DNA of 64,000 nt from NCBI GenBank assembly GCA_027339205.1, contig DAHWOV010000120.1, positions 1 through 64,000 of the forward strand. The letters are read 5' to 3'. Shown here in pieces: positions 36,078-44,783 of the stretch. Position 1 is the first letter of the stretch, and the number at the start of each line of letters is the position of its first letter. The notes beneath the pieces were generated by a model. The model was not told the DNA's origin. It did no database searches and was given only the letters and a program-made list of their open reading frames with translations. The position numbers were made by a program, and so were the translations under genes. Source of the stretch: JAJYVT01 sp027339205 (lineage in GTDB: Bacteria; Actinomycetota; Acidimicrobiia; Acidimicrobiales; RAAP-2).

Positions 36078-36120
36078 CGCCGGGCCGATGGTCGCGGGCT
36101 GGACGGATGGAGGAACGAGG

Positions 36121-37128
36121 ATGGTGAGCGAGCTGCGCCGGCGACCGAGGATGGTCGCGGTCGTACTGCTCCTCCTCGCCTCGGCGATCTGGGGCTCGAC
36201 GTTCGTCGTCGTGAAGCAAACGATCATCCATACGCCCGTACTGGACTTTCTGGCTTGGCGCTTCATCCTGGCCGGCCTGCTGCTCACGGTGCTGCGCCCC
36301 CGCGCCCTCGTGAGGCTCGGACGGCGCGGTTGGCGTCATGGGGTGCTCCTCGGCGCCGCACTTGCCGGCGGCTACATGGCCCAGACGTTTGGGCTCGAGC
36401 ACACGCCTGCGGCGGTCTCCGGGTTCCTCACCGGGTTGCAGGTCGTGTTCACGCCGGTCATCGGGTGGATGGTGCTGCGCCACCAGCCCGGGAGACGAAC
36501 CTGGAGCGCTGTGGCTGTCGCCACTGCCGGACTGGCGGTGATGACTCTCCGGGGCGCACCCTTCGGGGTCGGTGAGGCCCTCACCATCGTCTCGGCAGCC
36601 CTCTTTGCGCTTCAGATCGTCGGGCTCGAACGGTGGACGTCGACCGGGAACGCCTACGGGCTCGCGGCCGTCGAGCTCATCACGATCGGCGCGATCTCGT
36701 TGGTCGCCGCGGCGCCGAGCGGCGTCGGGCTGCCCCAGTCGCCCGCGATCTGGGGAGCCGTCGTGCTCACCGCCGTCGCAGCGACGGCCTTCGCGTTCGT
36801 CGTGCAGACCTGGGCGCAATCGCATCTCTCGGCGACGTCGGCAGCCGTGGTGTTCACGACCGAGCCGGTCTTCGCTGCCATCTTCGCGTGGATGTCAGGG
36901 GAGCGCCTTGGTTGGGCGCTCGTCATCGGCGGCGCGCTCGTCGTCCTGGCGATGTTGGTCATGGGCGTCGGCGGGGGAGACGACGAGGCGGCCCCGTCGA
37001 CGCGGGCGGCGCCTGCACCGCCGGCCTTGCTCGCGGCACCTGCGAGAACGGCCGCCGCGAACGTCAGGGAGCACGACGACGCGTGCGACGATGATCCCCA
37101 GCTCGACTGCGGCTCAGTGGCGGTGTGA
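36121..37128 (+). CDS. EamA/DMT-family transporter
   Basis: 335 residues with ten hydrophobic segments in two EamA halves, beginning VVLLLLASAIWGSTFVVVKQ. The second half includes TEPVFAAIFAWMSGERL, a usual EamA signature. The hydrophilic tail of about 45 residues is acidic. Members export amino acids, metabolites or drugs; the substrate is unknown. ATG 36121 follows GGAGGAACGAGG. An upstream extension would run through the operator. Confidence 0.88.
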   Translation: MVSELRRRPRMVAVVLLLLASAIWGSTFVVVKQTIIHTPVLDFLAWRFILAGLLLTVLRPRALVRLGRRGWRHGVLLGAALAGGYMAQTFGLEHTPAAVSGFLTGLQVVFTPVIGWMVLRHQPGRRTWSAVAVATAGLAVMTLRGAPFGVGEALTIVSAALFALQIVGLERWTSTGNAYGLAAVELITIGAISLVAAAPSGVGLPQSPAIWGAVVLTAVAATAFAFVVQTWAQSHLSATSAAVVFTTEPVFAAIFAWMSGERLGWALVIGGALVVLAMLVMGVGGGDDEAAPSTRAAPAPPALLAAPARTAAANVREHDDACDDDPQLDCGSVAV

Positions 37129-37206
37129 ACCGGGGTGTTTGGCCGGCACCGCGGGTGGTATGGATGTACGTGCATCAGCGAACGCGTCGATTCAATGGAG
37201 GCAACC

Positions 37207-37299
37207 ATGGGCAAAGAGGCACGGTTGGGACTTCTCCTCGGAGCGACGGCATGCCTCTTGGCGGTGCTCGTCGACTGGGTGGTGCAGGAGCTCACCTAG
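37207..37299 (+). CDS. 30-residue single-helix membrane peptide
   Basis: ATG 37207 with GGAGG five bases upstream opens a 30-codon frame ending in TAG. The product starts MGKEARLGLLLG and has one hydrophobic helix (about 7-23) with an acidic C-terminus. The strong ribosome binding site and the helix between charged ends suggest a real gene. Family and role are unknown. It is 78 bp after the EamA gene. Confidence 0.55.
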   Translation: MGKEARLGLLLGATACLLAVLVDWVVQELT

Positions 37300-37359
37300 C
37301 CCTTGCAAAGAGACCGTGGGCTCGAGGAGCCGATAGCAGAAGAGACCCGGACCGGGCGT

Positions 37360-37413
37360 GAATCTCCTGGTCCGGGCACTCCGCTCGAATCTCCTGGTCC
37401 GGGCACTCTGCTC
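37360..37413. repeat. 27-bp tandem direct repeat
   Basis: GAATCTCCTGGTCCGGGCAC plus seven further bases is present at 37360-37386 and 37387-37413, with a single mismatch. It fills part of the gap between the small membrane peptide and the convergent hydrolase gene. The unit is not palindromic. No function can be assigned. Confidence 0.75.
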
Positions 37414-37456
37414 GCCTGGGCGGCCGTCGAGCTCTTCTCAGAAGCGGTGCTGGTGC

Positions 37457-38125
37457 TCAATCGGATCGTGCGTGCACCAGCGTGAAGGTCGAAGTGAGCC
37501 ACTCGGCGATGGCGTTTGCCGCGTCGGCGACGTGGTTCCGCAGTCCGTGGTCCCCTCGCTCTAGCCACACGTGGGTGACCGCGCCCGGGATGGCTGCCGT
37601 CGCCTCCTCGAGCTCGGACGGGTTGGCGAAGGCGTCGCGGGTCCCTGACACGAAGAGACAGGGAACCTCGATCGCTGGGAAGTGGCTCGTGCGGAGCTGC
37701 CCGGGACGTCCGGGAGGGTGGAGCGGGTAGCTCACAAGAGCGAGGCCTGCGGCGGGCAGACCCTCTGCGACCACCTGGGAGCAGATCCGTCCGCCCATGG
37801 ACCTGCCTCCGAGGACGAGGTGGCAAGCGCCCGTCCCCAGACGCTCTGCAAGCGCGTCCGCACGCTCGCGGACGCTCGCTTCAAGAACGGCGGGGGCGTC
37901 CGGACGTCGGCGGCCCGCCAGTCGATAGGGAAAGTCCATCCGATCGACCGCGACCCCGGTCCTCGCGACCGTTTCGGCGAGTGACACGAAGGCTGGGTTG
38001 TCTGCGGCGCCACCCGCCCCGGGGGCGAGAAGGACGCCCGCGACGCGTGCATGCGCTCTCGGTTCGCCCCGCGGACGCCCACCAGCCACCGCGGTGACCG
38101 TAGCGAGCGGGACCCGGCGGCGCAC
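37457..38125 (-). CDS. alpha/beta hydrolase (dienelactone hydrolase/KANL3-Tex30 type)
   Basis: 222 residues. GVLLAPGAGGAADNPAF is the oxyanion region, LVLGGRSMGGRICSQ holds the nucleophile Ser, SGTRDAFANPSEL the acid, and LERGDHGLRNH the His. Small single-domain hydrolase, substrate unknown. GTG 38125 is the longest start; no strong ribosome binding site. Not obviously in an operon. Confidence 0.8.
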   Translation of the reverse strand: MRRRVPLATVTAVAGGRPRGEPRAHARVAGVLLAPGAGGAADNPAFVSLAETVARTGVAVDRMDFPYRLAGRRRPDAPAVLEASVRERADALAERLGTGACHLVLGGRSMGGRICSQVVAEGLPAAGLALVSYPLHPPGRPGQLRTSHFPAIEVPCLFVSGTRDAFANPSELEEATAAIPGAVTHVWLERGDHGLRNHVADAANAIAEWLTSTFTLVHARSD

Positions 38126-38245
38126 TTCGACTTGCGAGCCAACATCTTGCAGCAGTAGCGTTATGAGTGATCGCTGGTCCGGGTTGTGCCCCGGAGGGGG
38201 CTCAGCGGGCGGAGCAGGGCCTAGGGATGGGAAGGGGATGGACCA

Positions 38246-40987
38246 GTGAGAAGACGTTTCTTCGCGCCCGCGCGCGTCTTTGCGGCAGTCGGGCTTTCAA
38301 TTGTTGCGACCGTTCTCGCAGCCGGTCTGCTCGCGGGATCGACGCCCGCCGGAGCCACAACAGCGCCGACCGGCTCGATCTCGGCAACAAGTTGGCCTCC
38401 GGTCGCTTCGACCGGGCAAGGGATGCCGGCCGGCTCGCTCACGATCAAGCTCAGTGCGGCCGGTTCCCTGCCGACAGGGTCGACGCTCGCTCTGTGGGTG
38501 TCGCCGTCAACAGGAGCAACTCGCATTGACTGGGACACGTTTAATATTTCATCTCACACAGTGAGTATTGTGAAGTCTGGGGCAACTTCGACACAGTTGG
38601 ACATCGAGCTCGGCGCTAAGGCGTCAAATACGTCTGCGACGATCCAGATCACTGACATCACTTACACAACCCATGGTGCAGTTGGGGATGCCATTGTTAC
38701 GGCCCAGATGTCGAATCACGTCACGTTCTCTCCGTCGACGGCGAAGAACGGCACGATCGTGCAGACACCGCCCAAGGCGCCCACGATCGCGGTCACTTCC
38801 GGCGGCCAGCCCAAGATCGCGTTGGGCGCGACTGGAGCAGCTGCAAGCAACTGGACGGTGGCCATGTCGGGGGACAGCAGCTCGGGGAGCGGGTGGACCG
38901 CGGGCAGCAAGCTCACGCTCACGGTGGCACCTCCGTCGGGGAACAACTGCGCGGGTGGCGCCTACCTGTACTTCGCTGCCGTTCCGACCGTCACGCTCGG
39001 TACGGTGACGGGGACGAGCGCGACAACAGAAGCGACCCCCACTCCGACGTTTTCGGCATCGCTTGCCAACGGCGGGACGTGCACAGCGACGAAACCCGAC
39101 GAGCTGCTGCTCACCTTCACGAGCAGTCTCTACTTCGATGCCACTGGCCCGGGCGCGGTGGACGTCACGATCAGCGGCATCAAGTACGCGCTGGGAGCGA
39201 CAGCGTCGGCGATGGGGACCGGCGACGTGGGTGTGAGCGCGTCGTTCTCCGCGACGCCGTCATCTGTCGATACGATCGGTGCATCGAATGCGAGCATCGA
39301 GGGGACAACGGCGACGGGTTCCACATCTCCGACATCCAACCAGCCGGGCTCCACAGCTCCGGCGTCAGGCGGGACATCGCTTGTGGTGAAGACCAGCACA
39401 TTGCCTGTGCAGGTGCTGCCGGCGGCATTCGACGTGCCGCTCAGCCCGGTGGAAGTGCTCGGGACCGCGGCGGTCCCTGTGCCCGTCGGCTACGTCTGCC
39501 TCAGCCTTTCCGCAGGTACCTTCAACACGTCGGGGAGCGCTCCCGCGGTCTCGACGGTCTCGGGGAATGGTTCGGCCAGCGCGAGCGCCGCCTACCAGGG
39601 TGAGAGCGCGACAGGCGCCTCAGCGGTCGAGTTCGAGGTCCTGAAGGCGTCGACGACCGCCGGCGGGTACTCCGTCTCGGGTCTTGCGGTCAACGCGCCA
39701 ACAGCCCAGGGCTCCGTCGACCTCGAGGTCCGCTACGGGACGAGCCCGAGCTGCGCGTCGGACACTGGACGTGCCGGCTCGTCGCAGGTGCTGACGGTGA
39801 GCGCGACACCGGTGACTCGGATCTACGGCCCGACACCGGACGCGACCGCTGCGGCGGAGCTCGAGCACCAGTTCGATGCGCAAGCCACAGCATGCCCGGG
39901 CCGTCCCGGTGACCGCCCCGTCGTGCTTGCGACGGACGCGCGCTATCCCGACGCCCTGGCGAGCGCCTACCTCGCGAGCTCCCTGGGCACTGGCGAGCTG
40001 CTGACGCCTACCGGGTCTCTGTCCGCGCCGGCGAAGGACGCCATCCAGCTCGAGGGGATCACGCAGGTGTTCATCGTCGGTGGGCCGCTCGCAGTGAGCC
40101 CTGCCGTCGCGCAGCAGCTCGAGTCGATGCTTGCGTACGACTGCGGTGGGACGACGCCCCTCACATCCGCAGGCCCTGTGCACATCCAGGTGACGCGGAT
40201 CGGCGGGACCACCGAGTACGACACCGCGCAGTGGGTCGCCGAGTACCCGACAGCCGGCGGGATCGGGTCGCTGGACGTCACGGGAGCCTACGAGGGGACC
40301 AATCGGACAGGGGGGTCGGGGCACTACAACGGCACGTCGGGCAACGGCTCGGCTGCCCCGTCCACGTCCTCTGCGATCCCGACGGCGATCGTGGCGACCG
40401 GGCACTCGTTCCAGGATGCAGAGTCTGCGAGCGTGCTCTCGTACTCGGAACGGCTCCCGATCCTCCTCACCGCGCCCGCCACGTTGTCGCTCCAGGTGTC
40501 GTCGGCGATCAGCGATCTCGGCATCAAGCAGGTCATCGTGATGGGCGGACCCCTCGCGGTGTCGGATGAGGCGGTGCAGTCGCTCAAGGAGCTCGGGGTG
40601 TCGGTCCTGCGCATCGCGGGCGAGTCCGCAACCGGCACGGCGGCTCAGCTCGCACAGTTCGAGATGGGGTCGGCAGCGGGGCACCTCGGCATCGGGTGGA
40701 GCGGCAGTGGGAGCGTGACCGTGGCCCGGGGTGACTTCTTCACTGACGGGCTGGCGGGCGCGCTCGTCGCGGCAGGCGCCGGTCGGTCCAACACGCACGC
40801 GCCGCAGCCGCTTCTCCTCTGCACAAGCCCTTCGGTCGTGGGGAGACCGCTCTCGACGCTCCTGGTCGCTGCCGGACGCACAGGGATCGACGGGAACTCC
40901 GCAGACCGGGTCGACAGCTTGACGATCCTCGGCGGCCCCGACGCGGTGAGCCCCTCGATCGTCACGACAATGATCCGGGACCTCTGA
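38246..40987 (+). CDS. large secreted protein with cell-wall-binding (CWB2) repeats
   Basis: 913 residues. The signal peptide is RRRFFAPARVF then a hydrophobic run to about 32, with an AxA-type cleavage near TPAGATT. Residues 40-520 are Ser/Thr/Gly-rich beta-type sequence; the last 390 residues have three CWB2 units, each with a Rossmann-like strand such as VFIVGGPLAVS, VIVMGGPLAVS and LTILGGPDAVS. CWB2 proteins attach to wall polymers and include S-layer proteins. The segment 38520-38740 uses AT-richer codons than its surroundings. GTG 38246 follows AAGGGGATG. Confidence 0.88.
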   Translation: MRRRFFAPARVFAAVGLSIVATVLAAGLLAGSTPAGATTAPTGSISATSWPPVASTGQGMPAGSLTIKLSAAGSLPTGSTLALWVSPSTGATRIDWDTFNISSHTVSIVKSGATSTQLDIELGAKASNTSATIQITDITYTTHGAVGDAIVTAQMSNHVTFSPSTAKNGTIVQTPPKAPTIAVTSGGQPKIALGATGAAASNWTVAMSGDSSSGSGWTAGSKLTLTVAPPSGNNCAGGAYLYFAAVPTVTLGTVTGTSATTEATPTPTFSASLANGGTCTATKPDELLLTFTSSLYFDATGPGAVDVTISGIKYALGATASAMGTGDVGVSASFSATPSSVDTIGASNASIEGTTATGSTSPTSNQPGSTAPASGGTSLVVKTSTLPVQVLPAAFDVPLSPVEVLGTAAVPVPVGYVCLSLSAGTFNTSGSAPAVSTVSGNGSASASAAYQGESATGASAVEFEVLKASTTAGGYSVSGLAVNAPTAQGSVDLEVRYGTSPSCASDTGRAGSSQVLTVSATPVTRIYGPTPDATAAAELEHQFDAQATACPGRPGDRPVVLATDARYPDALASAYLASSLGTGELLTPTGSLSAPAKDAIQLEGITQVFIVGGPLAVSPAVAQQLESMLAYDCGGTTPLTSAGPVHIQVTRIGGTTEYDTAQWVAEYPTAGGIGSLDVTGAYEGTNRTGGSGHYNGTSGNGSAAPSTSSAIPTAIVATGHSFQDAESASVLSYSERLPILLTAPATLSLQVSSAISDLGIKQVIVMGGPLAVSDEAVQSLKELGVSVLRIAGESATGTAAQLAQFEMGSAAGHLGIGWSGSGSVTVARGDFFTDGLAGALVAAGAGRSNTHAPQPLLLCTSPSVVGRPLSTLLVAAGRTGIDGNSADRVDSLTILGGPDAVSPSIVTTMIRDL

Positions 40988-41035
40988 GCGAGCGGGTCCG
41001 CCGAGCGCCCCTCCAACGACCCAGCGACGTCGCCG

Positions 41036-41587
41036 TCAGCGGCCCAGGTGCTCGATGACCTCGGCGAAGGGAAGGGCGAGGAGCAGGTGGCCGGGCAACA
41101 GCAGCTTCGACCTCCGCAGGCCGCTCCCGACCACCACGCGCGGATGGCGCGCGACCGCCCCGTCGACGAGCACCGGCCATCCGGCGGGCAGGCCGATCGG
41201 CGTGATGCCGCCGTGCTCCATGCCGGTCTCGACGACCGCGGCGTCCGTGGGCGCAAAGGAGACCTTCCGGGCGTCGAGGTGGCGGCGAACGACGCCGTTG
41301 ACGTCCGCTCGAGTCGACGCCAGCACGACGCAGGCGGCGCGGCGCGTCGCGCCCTGGCGGCGGGCAGCCACCACGACGCAGTTCGCGCTCTCCTCGGCGC
41401 GCACCCCGTACCGCTCGCAGAAGGCCGCCGTGTCGGCGACGGCGGGGTCGATCTCGGCGACGCCGACGAGGTCTCGGTCTCGCAGCTTCGACAACGCGGC
41501 GTGGACGGTCACGCCGAGGAGATCAGGACGGTCGAGCGCCCGATGGAGCTCGAGTCGTCCGACGGTGGCCCTCGGGTGGTCTTTCAT
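41036..41587 (-). CDS. YbaK/ProX-type aminoacyl-tRNA deacylase
   Basis: 183 residues. Editing-domain features are CVVVAARRQGATRRAACVVLAST, VSFAPTDAAVVETGMEHGGITPIGLP and VVGSGLRRSKLLLPGHLL. YbaK family members hydrolyse mischarged tRNA such as Cys-tRNA-Pro. Exact specificity cannot be read here. Convergent with the CWB2 gene, with a 48-bp gap. Confidence 0.85.
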   Translation of the reverse strand: MKDHPRATVGRLELHRALDRPDLLGVTVHAALSKLRDRDLVGVAEIDPAVADTAAFCERYGVRAEESANCVVVAARRQGATRRAACVVLASTRADVNGVVRRHLDARKVSFAPTDAAVVETGMEHGGITPIGLPAGWPVLVDGAVARHPRVVVGSGLRRSKLLLPGHLLLALPFAEVIEHLGR

Positions 41588-41644
41588 CGGCTGAGCCTAT
41601 GGCGCCTATGGCCAAGAAGTCGTCGAGCAGGATCCTCTGGCCCG

Positions 41645-42997
41645 TCAACCGGCGTGTCCGGCTCCTACGACCTCGCGGAGGTGCAGCCGGCGTCCCGTGC
41701 GAAGGACCGCTCTCTGGTACACGGTCGCCGCGAAGCGGGCGAGCACGAGCGTGCTTGCGATGCTCAACAGCGCGGCGACGAGGAATTCCCACCAGGTGAC
41801 CTCCCCCTTCGCGACCAGAAGCGGCATGCCGAACGGTGCCGTAGGGGGTAGGTACGCGAGGACCTTCATGAAGAGCGACGTTGGATTGGGGCCCGAGTTC
41901 ACGAGGGCGACGACGTAGCCGACGATGATCGGCACGCTGAGCGGCAAGGTCAAGCTCTGCGCCTGGTCCTGACGCTCCACCATCGATCCCGCGGCCGCGA
42001 AGACCCACGAGTAGAAGGCGTATGCGAGCACGAGCCACACGAGTGACGCTGCGACCGTGGTCGGCGCAGCCCCTTGGAGCACGTTGGAACCGACGGCCGC
42101 GCCGAGCACGAGCGCGAACGCGACGACGAGCCCGGCCTGGAGCAGCGCGACCACTCCGATGCCCAGCACCTTGCCGCCGAGCAGCTGCACCGGCCGGACG
42201 GTCGCGAGCAGGACCTCGACGACCCTGCTCGACTTCTCCTCCATGACCCCGACGAGCGTCCAGGTGAGGTACTGGGTGAGAAGGATGAAGATGAAGACCA
42301 GCCCGATGATCGACGTGCCACGTGCAGCCCCGCTCCGGCGCGCGACGACGCTGGAGATGGGAAGAGGGCGTGAGCGTGCGACGATGCTCGCCTGTGCGGG
42401 GCTCAGCTGGGCGGCGCGGAACGCGTGCGCAGTGCCGAGCGCCGAGGCGATCGCGGTCGCCGCGACGGCCTGGGTTGTGGAGGCGCCGGCGCCCACCGGT
42501 GTGCGGACCAAGAGGCGCTCCTCGTGGTCGACCGCGACTGTCAGCTGGTGCGCGCGAAGCGCCGCCCGAGCAGCTCGTAGATCGGGTTCGGAAGAGAATT
42601 GGGCACCGAGCCGGGCGTGGCCGAGCACGGTGCGTATTGCGCCTTCCTCCGCACCGCTCAAGCTCCCGACCACCCCGATGCGGGCGACGGGGCGAGAGGA
42701 CGACGGCAGGGTGGGGATCACGATCGCGGCCGCGACGACGGCGAGGAGGAGCAGCGTGATGACCCGGAAGAAGCGTCCGCGCAGCCGCTCGCGGATCTCG
42801 CGTGCTGCCACGAGCCCGGTATCGCCGAGCGGGCGCCGGCGATCGAGCGGTCCCCGGGCGCGCTGCCCGAGGCGGGCGAGCGCAGCCGTCACGTGACCGG
42901 GCGCGAGGGGAGCCGGCGCGCGACGCCCTGCGCGGAACCGCCGGAGGAGCGCCAAGCCCACGATCACGACGGCGAGAACGTAGACGACGGCCTTCAT
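41645..42997 (-). CDS. ABC-2 type transporter permease
   Basis: 450 residues. A first membrane helix near 1-18, another at about 82-96 (VITLLLLAVVAAAIVIPTL), a large outside loop, then a C-terminal bundle of five to six helices (IIGLVFIFILLTQYLTW and others). Resembles NatB-type sodium or drug exporter subunits. ATG 42997 overlaps the end of the ATPase gene by four bases, so the two make one transporter. Confidence 0.87.
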   Translation of the reverse strand: MKAVVYVLAVVIVGLALLRRFRAGRRAPAPLAPGHVTAALARLGQRARGPLDRRRPLGDTGLVAAREIRERLRGRFFRVITLLLLAVVAAAIVIPTLPSSSRPVARIGVVGSLSGAEEGAIRTVLGHARLGAQFSSEPDLRAARAALRAHQLTVAVDHEERLLVRTPVGAGASTTQAVAATAIASALGTAHAFRAAQLSPAQASIVARSRPLPISSVVARRSGAARGTSIIGLVFIFILLTQYLTWTLVGVMEEKSSRVVEVLLATVRPVQLLGGKVLGIGVVALLQAGLVVAFALVLGAAVGSNVLQGAAPTTVAASLVWLVLAYAFYSWVFAAAGSMVERQDQAQSLTLPLSVPIIVGYVVALVNSGPNPTSLFMKVLAYLPPTAPFGMPLLVAKGEVTWWEFLVAALLSIASTLVLARFAATVYQRAVLRTGRRLHLREVVGAGHAG

Positions 42998-43893
42998 GCG
43001 TGCACCGCCTCGCGGAACACCTCGGAGAGCGTGCGCCGCTGGAAACCGAACTCGAGCACCCGGCCTGAGGCCCGCGCCGCGTCGAGGACCATCGTGCTGT
43101 CCACACCCCGATGGAGCACGAGACGGACCGCGCCGCCTGTCACTCGAGAGACCTCCACGCCGGCGAGCCCCTCTGCCCAGCGGCCTTCACGGTCGCCTTC
43201 GACCCGGACGATTAGCCTGGATGTGCCGCTCCTCTCCAGCTCGTCCACGTCGCCGGACGCCACGACGCGGCCGTGGTCGATGATGACGACGACCTCGCAG
43301 AGCTTCTCGACGAGGTCGAGCTGATGGCTGGAGAACAGGACGCAACGACCTGCGTGCGCCTGCTCGGTCAGGACCTCCCCGATCGCGTCGATGCCTGTCG
43401 GATCGAGCCCGGCCAAAGGCTCGTCGAGCACGAGCAGGTCGGGATCGTGGACGAGCGCAGCAGCGAGCTGCACGCGTTGCTGGTTGCCATGGGAGAGTGA
43501 CTCGACCTTGCTCTTCGCTCGATCCGAGAGCGCGAAGCGGTCCAGCCAGCGGGCGGCGGCCGACGCTGCCTCCCGGTCGTGCATCCCGTGGAGACGACCC
43601 AGGTACCGGAGCTGCTCTCCGACCAGCATTCCCGGATAGAGCCCCCGCTCCTCGGGCATGTAGCCGAAGCGCCTGCGCGCTGAGGCATCGACGGGCGCGC
43701 CGTCCCATCGCACGCTGCCGTGGTCGAGCTCGGTCAGCCCGAAGATCGCACGCATGGTCGTGGTCTTTCCCGCTCCGTTAGGCCCGAGGAAACCGGTGAC
43801 CCGCCCGCTACCGACCGAGAACGAGAGGTTGTCGAGCGCGACGAGACTGCCGAAGCGCCGTGAGAGCCCGTCGAGCTCCAGCGTCCCCTCCAC
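42994..43893 (-). CDS. ABC transporter ATP-binding protein
   Basis: 299 residues. Walker A GPNGAGKTTTM, signature LSHGNQQRVQLAAAL (a Gly-Asn variant of LSGGQ), Walker B LLVLDEPLAGLDP, and SSHQ switch. The C-terminal about 85 residues form the extra domain common in NatA-like exporters. GTG 43893. Pairs with the overlapping permease. Substrate unknown. Confidence 0.92.
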   Translation of the reverse strand: MEGTLELDGLSRRFGSLVALDNLSFSVGSGRVTGFLGPNGAGKTTTMRAIFGLTELDHGSVRWDGAPVDASARRRFGYMPEERGLYPGMLVGEQLRYLGRLHGMHDREAASAAARWLDRFALSDRAKSKVESLSHGNQQRVQLAAALVHDPDLLVLDEPLAGLDPTGIDAIGEVLTEQAHAGRCVLFSSHQLDLVEKLCEVVVIIDHGRVVASGDVDELERSGTSRLIVRVEGDREGRWAEGLAGVEVSRVTGGAVRLVLHRGVDSTMVLDAARASGRVLEFGFQRRTLSEVFREAVHA

Positions 43894-43948
43894 CGCGCCA
43901 GGCTAGAGCCCCGAGCTGGGGCCCGACGGCGGCGGAGGTCGGCAGACG

Positions 43949-44779
43949 TCAGTGTGCGGGTCGAGGCAAATGGACGCGCTCTTCGGCGATCGTGTTCCCA
44001 CCGTCGACCACGATGACCTGGCCGGTGACGTAGGCCGCTCCTGGCGTGCAGAGCCAAGCGACGAGGGACGCCACCTCTTCGGGGGACCCCGATCGCCCGA
44101 CCGGGGTGCCCAAGCCGAGCGCGAGCTCGTCGGGGAGGGAGGAGCCGGTCGCGATCCAACCCGGTGCGACTGCGTTGACGGTGATGCCCCGATCCGCGAC
44201 GTCGATCGCCACGGCTCTGGTCAATCCGACCAGTGCGGCCTTGCCCGCGGCGTACGCGACGTCCCCGGCGATCGCCGCCACCGGTCCGGTGACCGAGGAC
44301 ACATTGACGACGCGCCCCCAGCCTTGCGCGGTCATCGCAGGCAGGACTCCCCGGGTCGCGAGGAACGCGGTCGTCACCTCGCGGTCGAGCTCCCTGCGCC
44401 ACGCGTCGGGTGCCAGCTCCGTGGCGCTCCCCGACGTTGGGTTCTCGGACACCGAGACCATCCCCGCGTTGTTGACCAGTACGTCGATCGGCGCTGCCGC
44501 CGAGGCTTCCTCGACGACGCGTGCCGCATCCTCGACGACCGTGAGATCAGCGATCACCGAGGATGCGTCGATGCCGGCGGCGCGGAGCTCGTCGCGCCGC
44601 GTGTGGACGCGCTCGGAGGTCGCCGTCACGACCACCCCCGCTCCGAGCTCCCCGAGCAGGCGCGCGCACGCGAAGCCGATGCCCGTCGGGCTGCCGGCGC
44701 CGGTGACGAGCGCCCGGCGCCCCTCGAGGGAGAAGCTCGGGGGGATCGTCCGGCGCGCAACCCCTTCGGTGGACGACAT
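43949..44779 (-). CDS. short-chain dehydrogenase/reductase
   Basis: 276 residues of the classical SDR fold: NAD(P) motif TGAGSPTGIG, NNAG, catalytic Ser in NVSSVTG and YAAGK. The ending GQVIVVDGGNTI is FabG-like. Substrate unknown. It starts four bases after the methyltransferase stop and is probably cotranscribed with it. Confidence 0.9.
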   Translation of the reverse strand: MSSTEGVARRTIPPSFSLEGRRALVTGAGSPTGIGFACARLLGELGAGVVVTATSERVHTRRDELRAAGIDASSVIADLTVVEDAARVVEEASAAAPIDVLVNNAGMVSVSENPTSGSATELAPDAWRRELDREVTTAFLATRGVLPAMTAQGWGRVVNVSSVTGPVAAIAGDVAYAAGKAALVGLTRAVAIDVADRGITVNAVAPGWIATGSSLPDELALGLGTPVGRSGSPEEVASLVAWLCTPGAAYVTGQVIVVDGGNTIAEERVHLPRPAH

Positions 44780-44783
44780 CGGC

